Under the pieces are notes generated by a model that did no database searches, was not told the origin of the DNA, and was given only the letters and a program-made list of their open reading frames with translations. A stretch of 62,222 nt of DNA from Bacteroidetes bacterium UBA5697 (lineage in GTDB: Bacteria; Bacteroidota; Bacteroidia; B-17B0; Aurantibacillaceae): NCBI GenBank assembly GCA_002420145.1, contig DIHL01000062.1, positions 1 through 62,222 on the forward strand. Direction: 5' to 3'. A program made the translations under genes and the position numbers. Positions 34,722-43,226 of this stretch are shown here, one piece after another. Each line of letters begins with the position of its first letter. The first letter of the stretch is position 1.

Positions 34722-36322
34722 AAAAAATATTTATAATTTATATACTAGTTTCATTATTTAATGATTTTATTGCTCAGCCTGCAAATGATGCTTGTCTGAA
34801 TGCAATCTCGCTTACCTCTGGAAGTAATTTATGTAATCAAAATTCAACAAATTCCACACTTCAAGCAGGCGAGTGTTTTTTAGATTTTGCTGGTTCAACA
34901 GAAGGTACAATGTGGTACTCTTTTACAGCATCAACCTCTTCATTAGTTTTAAATTTTATTCAAAACAACTCTACTAATGCTGCTCCAGATTATGTTGTGT
35001 ATGGACCTTATTCTAATTTGACTACTGGTTGTGCAAATGTTACTTCTGCATGTACGGGAGGTTCGGTACTAGCAACCGCACAACCAACAAATCATGTTTC
35101 AGGCCCAGTAGGAGGCGTTAGCTATAATTTAGTCAATGGAGATCCTGGAAAATACACCATGTTAACTGGATTGACTACAACTGCTGGTAATAATACATAT
35201 TTAGTACAAGTGCAAAATAATAATGCTGGTGGTGGTGGTGACCGTTGGGCACAATTTTGTCTTGGTGTACATCCTCCTGCTACAAATACTTTTCCCCAAT
35301 CAGCTAGTGCAATTAATAGTTGCGGTGTTACTTTTAATGGATCAAGTGCAGGTGGTTATTATCCAAATGCCTCAGGGACTGGATTCAGTAATTTAGATAA
35401 TAATGCGGGAACACAGTGTGGAAGTTGTGCCGCAGGAGCAGATATAACATATGTTATAAATAATCCATCTTGGTTTACGTTTTGTTCTGCTAATGCAGGG
35501 ACTTATAATGTTCAATTTGATGTTATTTCTTGTGTAAATAGCGCATTCACTGGTGCTACTGGTGGTCAAATGGCAATATTAACAGGTTCAACTTCTAGTT
35601 TTACAAATGTGTGGCAAGCTACAAGTCCTACTCTAACGAACACAGCTGTTCAAACCTCTCCTAATTTCACTTTAGCAGCTGGCGGTTGCGCTTATTTGGT
35701 GGTGGATGGCTTTGCGGGTGATGCTTGTTCTTATTCTTATGTATTAACCAATGTATCAGGTGGTTGTGTTTTGTTGCCTATAGAATTGTTATCTTTTAAT
35801 GCATTACAAAAAGATAGTTATGTTGATATAACTTGGGCAACAGCTACCGAAAAAGAAAATGATTATTTTACAGTAGAAAAATCTTCAGATGGAATAAATT
35901 TTAAATCCATTGAAGAAATAGATGGAGCTGGAATGAGTACTGATGTGATGTTTTATTCTACAAAAGATGCTAATCCTACTTATGGTATAGTATATTATAG
36001 ATTAAAGCAAACTGATTATAATGGAAAAGCTACATATTCAAAAATTATTAGTGTTGATTTTAGAAGTGTAAAAGATTTAGATTTTAAAATCGTTCCAAAT
36101 CCTGCAATTGAAAATGAAAAATCTACCATTGTATTAAGTATCGTTCCAGAAAAAGATATTCTAGTTACAATTACTGATATTAATGGTGTTGTTTGTTATG
36201 AAGAGGTGAAAAAAGTAAGTGAAAATAAAGTTGAAATCCCTAATGATTTTTCAAAAGGTATCTATATAGTAAAAATTGTAGGTTCTGATAACATTCAAAC
36301 TAAACGAATGATTATTAAATAA
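34718..36322 (+). CDS. Secreted protein with T9SS sorting domain
   Basis: 534 aa. Signal peptide ends at about residue 19 (DFIAQ). The N-terminal region (PANDACLNAISLTSGSNLCN ... EGTMWYSFTAS) resembles the beta-sandwich found at the start of many Bacteroidota surface proteins. Cys-rich Gly/Ser/Thr stretches follow. From LPIELLSFNALQKDSYVDIT a fibronectin-like segment leads to the type A sorting domain (FKIVPNPAIENEKSTI ... FSKGIYIVKI). Likely an outer-surface or released protein of unknown function. A strong terminator follows. Confidence 0.82.
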   Translation: MKKIFIIYILVSLFNDFIAQPANDACLNAISLTSGSNLCNQNSTNSTLQAGECFLDFAGSTEGTMWYSFTASTSSLVLNFIQNNSTNAAPDYVVYGPYSNLTTGCANVTSACTGGSVLATAQPTNHVSGPVGGVSYNLVNGDPGKYTMLTGLTTTAGNNTYLVQVQNNNAGGGGDRWAQFCLGVHPPATNTFPQSASAINSCGVTFNGSSAGGYYPNASGTGFSNLDNNAGTQCGSCAAGADITYVINNPSWFTFCSANAGTYNVQFDVISCVNSAFTGATGGQMAILTGSTSSFTNVWQATSPTLTNTAVQTSPNFTLAAGGCAYLVVDGFAGDACSYSYVLTNVSGGCVLLPIELLSFNALQKDSYVDITWATATEKENDYFTVEKSSDGINFKSIEEIDGAGMSTDVMFYSTKDANPTYGIVYYRLKQTDYNGKATYSKIISVDFRSVKDLDFKIVPNPAIENEKSTIVLSIVPEKDILVTITDINGVVCYEEVKKVSENKVEIPNDFSKGIYIVKIVGSDNIQTKRMIIK

Positions 36323-36334
36323 TCAAGATCCAAT

Positions 36335-36370
36335 AAAAAAAGAGCGACTAATCCAGTCGCTCTTTTTTTA
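36335..36370. terminator. Bidirectional terminator, probably the original hemH terminator
   Basis: Perfect stem AGAGCGACT (36341-36349) / AGTCGCTCT (36355-36363) flanked by A6 and T7. It serves the T9SS gene on the plus strand. On the minus strand it directly follows the duplicated hemH end, suggesting that it once ended hemH. Confidence 0.85.
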
Positions 36371-36477
36371 TTGTAATGCAATCTTCTTTATCGTCTCTAC
36401 CCAATCATCTCCGCTATTTAAGCTTTCTACTAATTGAATTTTTTCACCACCATGCTTATGAAAAATTTCTTGGTATT
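36368..36477 (-). pseudogene. Duplicated 3' end of hemH (displaced copy)
   Basis: 36378-36477 is identical over 100 bases to 37203-37302 inside hemH. It still reads as the hemH C-terminus on the minus strand (YQEIFHKHGGEKI ... VETIKKIALQ, then stop at 36368-36370), ending in Q where the intact gene ends in SN. The frame opens at an ATG at 36508 in unrelated sequence (46 codons), but there is no evidence that it is expressed. It lies between the terminator and the MNT/HEPN pair. Confidence 0.8.
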
Positions 36478-36541
36478 TTCCCTGTAATAACTGTCTTTTT
36501 TTTAACATGCTAATGGTCATCTATTTAATGTTAAAAAATCG

Positions 36542-36549
36542 TACATTTG
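36542..36549 (+). promoter_or_regulatory. Putative -7 box of the MNT/HEPN pair
   Basis: TACATTTG matches TAnnTTTG and its last base is 5 nt before the ATG at 36554, so a leaderless or nearly leaderless transcript is expected. Confidence 0.45.
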
Positions 36550-36553
36550 TAAT

Positions 36554-36856
36554 ATGTTTCCAATCAAAAACTATAAAAATGATATTGAAATACTTTGTAA
36601 AAAACACAAGGTTAAACGTCTATATGTTTTTGGTTCAGCATTAACAGAAAAATTTAACGATAAAAGTGATATAGATTTAATTGTTGATTTTGATTCAGTA
36701 GATTTAAATAATTATGCAGATAATTATTTTGATTTAAAATTTTCTCTCCAAAGTATTTTTCAAAGAACTATTGATCTATTAGAGGAAAAAGCCATTAAGA
36801 ATCCTTATTTTAAAAAATCTGTAAACGATCAACGGCAATTAGTATATGGATATTGA
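36554..36856 (+). CDS. MntA-type nucleotidyltransferase antitoxin
   Basis: 100 aa minimal nucleotidyltransferase. The catalytic motif is FGSALTEKFNDKSDIDLIVD (GS-x10-SDxDL), with the acidic pair binding Mg-ATP. In characterised MntA/HepT systems this enzyme adds AMP groups to the tyrosine of the HEPN toxin and neutralises it. It overlaps the downstream HEPN gene by 11 bp, the usual layout. The pair lies between two copies of the hemH 3' end. Confidence 0.88.
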   Translation: MFPIKNYKNDIEILCKKHKVKRLYVFGSALTEKFNDKSDIDLIVDFDSVDLNNYADNYFDLKFSLQSIFQRTIDLLEEKAIKNPYFKKSVNDQRQLVYGY

Positions 36857-37184
36857 AATAAAAACTTGGTTGTTTGATATTTTAAATTCTGTCAATGAAA
36901 TTGAAAGTTATTTTATTGGTAAACCTAAATTGTTTTCAGAATACCAAAATGATTTAAAAACAAAACGTGCCATTGAAAGGAATATTGAGATTATAGGAGA
37001 GGCCATGAACCGTATTCTTCTAAAAAATCAAGCTATTGAACTAACTAATTCTAGAAAAATAGTAGATACTAGAAATCGCATTATTCATGGGTACGATTCA
37101 ATATCTGATGATATGATTTGGAGTATAGTAATAAATCACCTCCCTATTTTAAAAAAGGAAGTTGAGATTTTGTTAAATGAATAG
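36846..37184 (+). CDS. HepT-like HEPN ribonuclease toxin
   Basis: 112 aa, four-helix HEPN domain (DUF86/HepT type). The catalytic and target motif RNRIIHGY fits RX4HXY: Arg and His are the RNase residues and Tyr is the site AMPylated by MntA in known systems. The N-terminal helices include LFDILNSVNEIESYF and the conserved AIERNIEIIGEAMNRI. It overlaps mntA by 11 bp and ends 5 bp from the convergent hemH stop codon. Confidence 0.88.
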   Translation: MDIEIKTWLFDILNSVNEIESYFIGKPKLFSEYQNDLKTKRAIERNIEIIGEAMNRILLKNQAIELTNSRKIVDTRNRIIHGYDSISDDMIWSIVINHLPILKKEVEILLNE

Positions 37185-37189
37185 TCTTT

Positions 37190-38206
37190 TTAGTTTGATA
37201 ACGCAATCTTCTTTATCGTCTCTACCCAATCATCTCCGCTATTTAAGCTTTCTACTAATTGAATTTTTTCACCACCATGCTTATGAAAAATTTCTTGGTA
37301 TTCGGTACCAATTTCATAAATAGTTTCTAAACAATCAGCCGTAAATGCTGGAGAAAATACTAATACGTTTTTTGCTCGTTTTTTTGCTAATTCTTCTACT
37401 ACTTTGTCGCTATAAGGCTTTAACCATTTATCGTCCAAACGACTTTGAAAACTAATGGTGTATTTATCTGCTGGTAAATTTAATTTCTCAACAATTTCTT
37501 TTGTTGTTTGATAACAGCCTGCTTTGTAACAATAATAATTTTCGTTGCTTAATTCAGTTTCGCAATGATGATCTTTGCACAAATAACCATCATTGTATAC
37601 TTTATCTACTTGTCTCTCAGGTAAGCCATGGTAACTAAAAATAATATGGTCGTATTTAGATAAATCATGATGTTTTGCTCTGTTGACGATGCAATTAATA
37701 TAATCTGGGTTATCGTAATACTGACTAATAATTTTGATTTCTGGAATTACCCACCACTTACTTACTATTTCCATAAATAGCTGTAAGGCAGTTCCTGTAC
37801 TACTTGAAGCGTATTGAGGATATAAAGGAAAAACAATAATCTTATGGTAACCTTCTTTGCGCATTCTTTCCAAAACACTTTCAGTACTCGGACTTTGATA
37901 GCGCATGGCCATTTCTACTTTAATATCTTCGCCAACGGCTGCTTGTAATTTTTTTTGTAAATCCAGTGTGTGTTTTAATAATGGCGAACCTGTTTTCTCA
38001 TCCCAAATAGCTTTATATAATTTGGATGAATTACCAGAACGAAATGGAACAATGATGCCATTCACTAATAAGGTTCTTGCCAACCAAGGAATATCAATAA
38101 CGCGAGGATCGTTTAAAAATTGAGTTAAATATTTTCTAACATCCGATTTTTTGGGACTATCAGGTGTTCCTAGTTGTAAAAGTAATATGGCTGTTTTATG
38201 TTTCAT
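37190..38206 (-). CDS. hemH: Ferrochelatase HemH
   Basis: 338 aa from ATG at 38206 (MKHKTAILLLQLGTPDSPKK). The open frame extends further upstream, but only through the CACCACAGAG repeat, so that start is rejected. It inserts Fe2+ (or acts at the coproporphyrin stage) in haem synthesis. The catalytic His lies in FSYHGLPERQ and the acidic partner in FTADCLETIYEIG. KAGCYQTTKEI is also conserved. Its last about 100 bp are an exact repeat of 36378-36477, so the present 3' end appears to have been supplied with the inserted MNT/HEPN cassette. Confidence 0.92.
   Translation of the reverse strand: MKHKTAILLLQLGTPDSPKKSDVRKYLTQFLNDPRVIDIPWLARTLLVNGIIVPFRSGNSSKLYKAIWDEKTGSPLLKHTLDLQKKLQAAVGEDIKVEMAMRYQSPSTESVLERMRKEGYHKIIVFPLYPQYASSSTGTALQLFMEIVSKWWVIPEIKIISQYYDNPDYINCIVNRAKHHDLSKYDHIIFSYHGLPERQVDKVYNDGYLCKDHHCETELSNENYYCYKAGCYQTTKEIVEKLNLPADKYTISFQSRLDDKWLKPYSDKVVEELAKKRAKNVLVFSPAFTADCLETIYEIGTEYQEIFHKHGGEKIQLVESLNSGDDWVETIKKIALSN
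37203..37302. repeat. Direct repeat partner of 36378-36477
   Basis: 100 bp at the 3' end of intact hemH, identical to the displaced copy 825 bp to the left. The two copies bracket a 725-bp segment (36478-37202) that holds only the MNT/HEPN pair. Confidence 0.9.
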
Positions 38207-38218
38207 AATCTTGTTGTA

Positions 38219-38342
38219 TTCACCACAGAGACACTGAGAAACGGAGGTGAAGAAGTGTCGTAATTTAGTATATTGTGAGATAACAAATTTAATGAATATT
38301 AGTTTAGATACTCTTATTTTTTCTCTGCGCCTCTGTGGTGAA
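38219..38342. repeat. CACCACAGAG inverted-end element
   Basis: 124 bp. The left end TTCACCACAGAGACACTGAG is mirrored by the right end TTCTCTGCGCCTCTGTGGTG plus AA, with about three mismatches over 20. The centre is AT-rich with no ORF. It lies between the divergent hemH and dxr starts, so it sits across their promoters. The ends resemble the TTAACCACATAG elements in pattern (CCACAkAGACAC). Confidence 0.7.
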
Positions 38343-38388
38343 AAACTTATTTCCATAATCCTAAAATTTTCGCCATTTTTACAGGCTA

Positions 38389-39570
38389 ATGAATCAAAAT
38401 CCAAATCAAGAAAAATCGCCAAAACGTGTTGCCATTATGGGTAGCACGGGAAGTATTGGCACTCAGGCTTTAGAAGTTATTAGAGATAATCCAGAGCATT
38501 TTGTAGCTGAGGTTTTAGTAGCAAATGGAAATGCAGATTTATTAATCAAACAAGCTATTGAATTTAAGCCAAATGCTGTTGTTATTGGTGATGAAAGCAA
38601 ATATAAACAAGTAAAAGATGCCTTGTTTGAACACGATGTAAAAGTATTTGCTGGTGCTAAATCTATCGAACAAATAGTAGAGATGGAAACCATTGATACA
38701 GTTTTAGCTTCTATTGTTGGTTATGCAGGTTTAGCTTCTACGATCAATGCCATTAAACATAAAAAAGCTATTGCTTTAGCAAATAAAGAAACTCTGGTGG
38801 TTGCCGGAGATATTGTGACTAAGTTAGCTTACGAAAATGCAGTTAATTTATATCCAGTAGATTCAGAACATTCGGCTATTTTTCAATGTTTGGTTGGCGA
38901 ATTTGACAATAAAATCGAAAAAATATATTTAACCGCTAGTGGCGGACCATTTAGAGGAAAAGACAGAGCTTTTTTAGCTAATGTTACTAAAGCGCAAGCG
39001 TTAAAACATCCTAATTGGGTAATGGGCGCTAAAATTACTATTGATTCGGCTAGTTTGATGAACAAAGGTTTAGAAGTCATTGAAGCTAAATGGTTGTTTA
39101 GTTTAAAAGCCGAACAAATTGATGTCATTGTGCATCCTCAAAGCATTGTACACAGTATTGTTCAGTTTACAGATGGTAGCATGAAAGCACAAATGGGTTT
39201 GCCTGACATGAAACTTCCAATACAATATGCATTCACCTATCCTGAGCGTATTAAAACAAACTTCCCTCGTTTTGATTTTTTTAACTATCCACAGCTCACA
39301 TTTGAGAAGCCAGATACAGAAACCTTTAGTAACTTAGCTTTGGCTTTTAAAGCAATGGAAAAAGGAGGTAATATGCCTTGTGTATTAAATGCAGCAAACG
39401 AAATAGTTGTTCAAGCTTTTTTAGAAGATAAAATGGGCTTTTTGCAAATGAGTGATGTGATTGCTAATGCACTGGATAAAATGCCGATGATTAAAACACC
39501 AAGCATTGAAGATTATATCCAGTGCGATAAAGAAACAAGAATATTAACAACAGAATTAATTAAAAAATAA
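38389..39570 (+). CDS. dxr: 1-deoxy-D-xylulose 5-phosphate reductoisomerase
   Basis: 393 aa, normal length. The NADPH-binding motif GSTGSIGTQALEVI begins near residue 18; PVDSEHSAIFQCL and LTASGGPFRG are the catalytic metal and substrate segments, and HPNWVMGAKITIDSASLMNKG is strongly conserved. It performs the first committed step of the MEP isoprenoid pathway in the cytoplasm. It is 2 bp from rseP, a common gene order that implies an operon. Confidence 0.96.
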   Translation: MNQNPNQEKSPKRVAIMGSTGSIGTQALEVIRDNPEHFVAEVLVANGNADLLIKQAIEFKPNAVVIGDESKYKQVKDALFEHDVKVFAGAKSIEQIVEMETIDTVLASIVGYAGLASTINAIKHKKAIALANKETLVVAGDIVTKLAYENAVNLYPVDSEHSAIFQCLVGEFDNKIEKIYLTASGGPFRGKDRAFLANVTKAQALKHPNWVMGAKITIDSASLMNKGLEVIEAKWLFSLKAEQIDVIVHPQSIVHSIVQFTDGSMKAQMGLPDMKLPIQYAFTYPERIKTNFPRFDFFNYPQLTFEKPDTETFSNLALAFKAMEKGGNMPCVLNAANEIVVQAFLEDKMGFLQMSDVIANALDKMPMIKTPSIEDYIQCDKETRILTTELIKK

Positions 39571-39572
39571 GT

Positions 39573-40937
39573 ATGGGTACTTTTATTAATATAATGCAAT
39601 TTATTACAAGCTTAGGCTTATTGATTTTGTTGCATGAGTTCGGACATTATATCACAGCACGTATGTTTAAAATACGTGTCGATAAATTTTATATGTTCTT
39701 CGATTTCTTATTTCCCTTACCAGGAGTTTTAAATTTCGCTTTATTTAAAAAGAAAATAGGTGATACCGAATATGGTATTGGTTGGTTTCCGATGGGTGGT
39801 TATGTGCAAATTGCTGGTATGATTGATGAAAGTTTGGATACTGAGCAAATGAAAAAACCAGCTGAACCATGGGAGTTTAGGGCACATCCGGCTTGGCAGC
39901 GTTTAATAGTGATGCTTGGAGGTATTATTGTGAATGTATTATTAGCATTTTTAATTTATGCGATGATATTGTTTACTTGGGGTGAGAAAAAAATCCCTAT
40001 GACGGAATTAAAGGATGGTATTTCTTGTATGGATTCTTTAGGTTCAAGTGTTGGTTTTAAAACAGGAGATAAAATTGTTTCGGTTGATGGAAAACCAATT
40101 GTGTATTTTGATGATTTAAGAATTGAAATTTTATTAGGTCACACAGTTCAGGTAGATAGAAATGGAGAGAAAGTAGAAATTGCTTTACCTCAAGATTTTG
40201 TTGATCAAATTGCTAAAACAGAAAATTTTAGCTTCATTTCAAGCCGTGTTCCTTCTTATTTTATGGGCTTTCCAGATTCTTCTTTAAATAAAGGAGTAGC
40301 TCTACAATTGGGAGACATGGTAGTTGGTTTTAATGATTCTATTAAATTCAAATATCATGATGAACTAGTAACTGAAATTAAAAATCATAAAGGAGAGAAT
40401 GTTATTTTGAATGTTATCAGAAAGGGACAACAAGTAAATGTGCCAATTAAAATTTCTGACAAAGGAAAAATGGAAATGCATTTTGCTAATAAATATGATG
40501 ATATAGAAGCATTTGGTGGATTTACTTACGAGAGAAAAAAATACGGTTTCTTTGAGTCATTCCCAGCAGGAGTGATGATGACTTTTGATAAATTGAATTT
40601 TTACGTTCGTCAGTTTAAAATGATTTTTACTCCAAGTACTGGTGGTTACAAACATATTGGAGGATTTAAATCCATGGCTAAAATGTTTGGCGACGAGTGG
40701 GTTTGGGAAGATTTTTGGACTCGTACAGCATTTTTATCTGTGGTGTTAGCCTTTATGAATTTATTGCCAATTCCAGCTTTAGATGGCGGACATGTTGTAT
40801 TTACTTTATACGAAATGATTACCAGAAGAGCGCCAAGTGTAAAAGTGTTAACCTACGCGCAATATGTTGGTATGGCTTTATTATTGTTCTTAATGTTGTA
40901 CGCTAACTTAAATGATTTTTTACATTTCTTTAAGTAA
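39573..40937 (+). CDS. rseP: RIP metalloprotease RseP
   Basis: 454 aa site-2 protease (M50). The zinc motif HEFGH is at residues 21-25 in the first membrane helix, and the second metal motif lies in LLPIPALDGGHVVF near the C-terminus. Two PDZ-like regions lie in the middle (for example GFKTGDKIVSVDGKPI and LQLGDMVVGFNDS). It cleaves membrane-bound anti-sigma factors or signal peptides in the inner membrane. It is directly downstream of dxr. Confidence 0.95.
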   Translation: MGTFINIMQFITSLGLLILLHEFGHYITARMFKIRVDKFYMFFDFLFPLPGVLNFALFKKKIGDTEYGIGWFPMGGYVQIAGMIDESLDTEQMKKPAEPWEFRAHPAWQRLIVMLGGIIVNVLLAFLIYAMILFTWGEKKIPMTELKDGISCMDSLGSSVGFKTGDKIVSVDGKPIVYFDDLRIEILLGHTVQVDRNGEKVEIALPQDFVDQIAKTENFSFISSRVPSYFMGFPDSSLNKGVALQLGDMVVGFNDSIKFKYHDELVTEIKNHKGENVILNVIRKGQQVNVPIKISDKGKMEMHFANKYDDIEAFGGFTYERKKYGFFESFPAGVMMTFDKLNFYVRQFKMIFTPSTGGYKHIGGFKSMAKMFGDEWVWEDFWTRTAFLSVVLAFMNLLPIPALDGGHVVFTLYEMITRRAPSVKVLTYAQYVGMALLLFLMLYANLNDFLHFFK

Positions 40938-40969
40938 CTTTTAATTGTTTTTTGTATTATACTTTACTA

Positions 40970-41764
40970 ATGGTAAAAAAGTATTTGAATCATAAAATTT
41001 TAATTCTTTTGAGTTTTGTACTGTTTGCATTTCATTTGCAAGCCCAAGATAAAACTATTGGTTCAGGAAATAAACCAACAGGTAAAGAAGCTGTATCTAA
41101 ACATAAAATCATGATTATTCCGTTTGAGAATAGAATGTATCTCAGCGAAATTGATTTTATGATTAATAAAGAATCAAAACTAACGGCTAAGCAAATCAAG
41201 GCAACCATGCGTGATGGTTTAAACGAACAGTTTTATAAAAAACTAAAACCAAAAATGCCCGTTGTTGATTTGTTGGAAGATACAACCAAAACCAAAAAAG
41301 ATTTAGCTGATATTTACCAATACTTAGGATACGATTATCAAAAAGTCCCTAATCAAGATAACTATAAACCACCTGTAAAAGAAAAAGACGAGAAAACAAT
41401 TAAAAATGGGCAGTTAGTTGTAGAAAGTAACAGCGACGCACGTTTTATGAATGCGAAGCTAAAGAATGCTACTTTGGTTCCATATTTAGGAGGGAAATAT
41501 AAAACGGATTTATTTTTATTTATTAATGAATTGGATATTAAAGCGCTAAATGGAATTCCAGGAGATGTTACTAGTACTTCGTCTCGAAAAATAGTTTTGC
41601 ATTATACAGTTTATACTTTGGATGCCAAGGAAATTAATTCTGGTATTGCAGAGGTTAATTTACCATCCAATGTTAATAATCCAACAAAGATCATCAATAC
41701 CTACTTTGCTCAATTAGCTGAAATAGTTGTAGCTCGTATTGAAAAAGCTTTAATCACGAAATAA
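40970..41764 (+). CDS. Secreted hypothetical protein
   Basis: 264 aa from ATG at 40970; an in-frame TTG at 40952 is less likely. Signal peptide HKILILLSFVLFAFHLQAQ. The mature part is Lys-rich with SKHKIMIIPFENRMYLSEID, a start seen in periplasmic/lipid-transport-like proteins I cannot name, and a C-terminal segment with an alternating pattern. Not recognised. 32 bp after rseP, same strand; possibly the third gene of the dxr-rseP unit. Confidence 0.68.
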   Translation: MVKKYLNHKILILLSFVLFAFHLQAQDKTIGSGNKPTGKEAVSKHKIMIIPFENRMYLSEIDFMINKESKLTAKQIKATMRDGLNEQFYKKLKPKMPVVDLLEDTTKTKKDLADIYQYLGYDYQKVPNQDNYKPPVKEKDEKTIKNGQLVVESNSDARFMNAKLKNATLVPYLGGKYKTDLFLFINELDIKALNGIPGDVTSTSSRKIVLHYTVYTLDAKEINSGIAEVNLPSNVNNPTKIINTYFAQLAEIVVARIEKALITK

Positions 41765-41825
41765 TTAACAAAATCCTTTGTTAATAAATACAATTAAAGT
41801 GTAACATATTTTGAGCTAATACAAT

Positions 41826-41833
41826 TAATTTTG
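41826..41833 (+). promoter_or_regulatory. Putative -7 box of the OmpA-type gene
   Basis: TAATTTTG fits TAnnTTTG, 17 nt before the ATG at 41851. A TTTG at 41810-41813 is too close to be a standard -33 element. Confidence 0.35.
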
Positions 41834-41850
41834 TTTTAAAATCTAACAAA

Positions 41851-42852
41851 ATGAAAATAGTTTATTTATCAATTATTACTTCTTTATTTCTTTTAGCATC
41901 ATGTGTTCCTCAACGATTAATGGAGGAAACTAAAGCTAAATTATCAACTTGCGAAACGGAAGCAAGCGCGTCTAAAAAAGCAGCTTCTGAAGCCGAAGCT
42001 AAAAACGCAGAGTTAAACGAGAAATTAGTAAAAGAAGGAAAAGAGATGGCTGGTTTACAAAGAGATACAGCAATCATGGCAACTAATTTACGTTTATTGC
42101 AAAATAAATATGATAAATTAAATCAGGTAAACGATCAGTTGTTAGATAAATACAATCGTATGTTGTTGGGGTCTGAAAAAGATAACGCTAAATTAAGCGG
42201 ACAATTACAATTAACTCAAGAACAATTATTAAAAAAAGAAGATGAGTTAAAAGCATTAGAATTACGTTTAAATAAACAACAGCAAGATTTAGATGCCTTA
42301 TCTGCTGAATTAAAAAAACGTGAAGCGCGTGTTAATGAGTTAGAAGCAATTCTTAAAAGTAAAGATCAAGCAACTGCTGATTTAAAGAAAAAATTACAAG
42401 ATGCTTTAATGGGCTTTGAAGGCAAAGGCTTGACGATTACTCAGAAAAATGGTAAGGTGTATGTAAGTATGGATGAATCCTTATTATTTGAAAGCGGTAA
42501 AACGGCTGTTCAACCAAAAGGAATTGAGGCTTTAAAAAATGTAGCAAAAGTTTTAGAACAAAATGCTGATATCAATATTTTAGTAGAAGGTCACACAGAT
42601 GATGTGCCTATGAAGGGTGCAGGAGAAATAAAAGATAATTGGGATTTAAGTGTGATTCGTGCAACCTCTGTTACAAAAATTATTTTGCAAAGTTCTAAAA
42701 CAGATCCTAAGCGTATTACTTCTGCAGGACGTGGAGAATTTTTTCCAATTGATGCTGCAAAAACACCAGAAGCTAGAAAGAAAAATAGAAGAACAGAAAT
42801 CATCTTAACTCCTAAACTAGATGAGTTGTTAAAAGTATTAGAAAGTAACTAG
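41851..42852 (+). CDS. OmpA-family peptidoglycan-binding lipoprotein
   Basis: 333 aa. Lipoprotein signal with lipobox LLASC (Cys18). Residues about 25-180 form a long coiled coil (Ala/Lys/Glu/Leu heptads), followed by an OmpA C-terminal domain with LLFESGKTAVQPKGIEALKN, LVEGHTDDVPM and RRTEIILTP; the Asp and Arg that bind diaminopimelate are in these motifs. It is probably anchored in the outer membrane and spaces or links it to peptidoglycan. It ends with a perfect terminator. Confidence 0.9.
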   Translation: MKIVYLSIITSLFLLASCVPQRLMEETKAKLSTCETEASASKKAASEAEAKNAELNEKLVKEGKEMAGLQRDTAIMATNLRLLQNKYDKLNQVNDQLLDKYNRMLLGSEKDNAKLSGQLQLTQEQLLKKEDELKALELRLNKQQQDLDALSAELKKREARVNELEAILKSKDQATADLKKKLQDALMGFEGKGLTITQKNGKVYVSMDESLLFESGKTAVQPKGIEALKNVAKVLEQNADINILVEGHTDDVPMKGAGEIKDNWDLSVIRATSVTKIILQSSKTDPKRITSAGRGEFFPIDAAKTPEARKKNRRTEIILTPKLDELLKVLESN

Positions 42853-42872
42853 TATAAATATCATTTTAATTC

Positions 42873-42906
42873 AAAAGCCCTTCTAATATTAGAAGGGCTT
42901 TTTTAT
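42873..42906. terminator. Rho-independent terminator
   Basis: A perfect 30-base palindrome (42873-42902, AAAAGCCCTTCTAAT and its complement) continues into a T run. It lies 20 bp after the OmpA-type gene. Confidence 0.85.
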
Positions 42907-42918
42907 AATTCAAGTTTA

Positions 42919-43197
42919 ATGAAATTATTACAAAATATATTTTACGCTTATGTCATAGCAATAAATTGTTTTGCATATGCTGTAATGTGGTATGATAAAC
43001 ATCAGTCAAAGAAAAAAGGCAAACGCATCTCTGAGAATAAATTATTTATAGTAGCTTTTGCATTTGGCGCTTTAGGTATTTATTTAGGAACGAAGGCGCC
43101 TATCTATCATAAAGCTAATAAGGCTAAGTTTAAGTGGGGAATACCAATGTTAATAGTATTAAATATTATTTTAATATATTGCTACGCTAAATATTAG
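42919..43197 (+). CDS. DUF1294 small membrane protein
   Basis: 92 aa with three hydrophobic segments (about 8-24, 43-60 and 75-90). DUF1294 signature: YDKHQSKKKGKRISENKLF, then ALGIYLGTKAPIYHKANKAKF. Inner membrane; function unknown. It starts just after the terminator of the previous gene and 17 bp before the kinase gene's possible GTG start. Confidence 0.82.
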   Translation: MKLLQNIFYAYVIAINCFAYAVMWYDKHQSKKKGKRISENKLFIVAFAFGALGIYLGTKAPIYHKANKAKFKWGIPMLIVLNIILIYCYAKY

Positions 43198-43226
43198 CAT
43201 TTTTTGTCTTAGCTGTGTTTTATATT

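Noticed and set aside
36368..36508. 46-codon minus-strand ORF ending in the duplicated hemH tail
   Set aside because: The start lies in unrelated sequence and the remainder is the displaced hemH end; no sign that it is an independent gene.
38207..38422. 72-codon N-terminal extension of hemH
   Set aside because: It consists of the CACCACAGAG repeat; ferrochelatases begin at the MKHKTAILLLQ segment.
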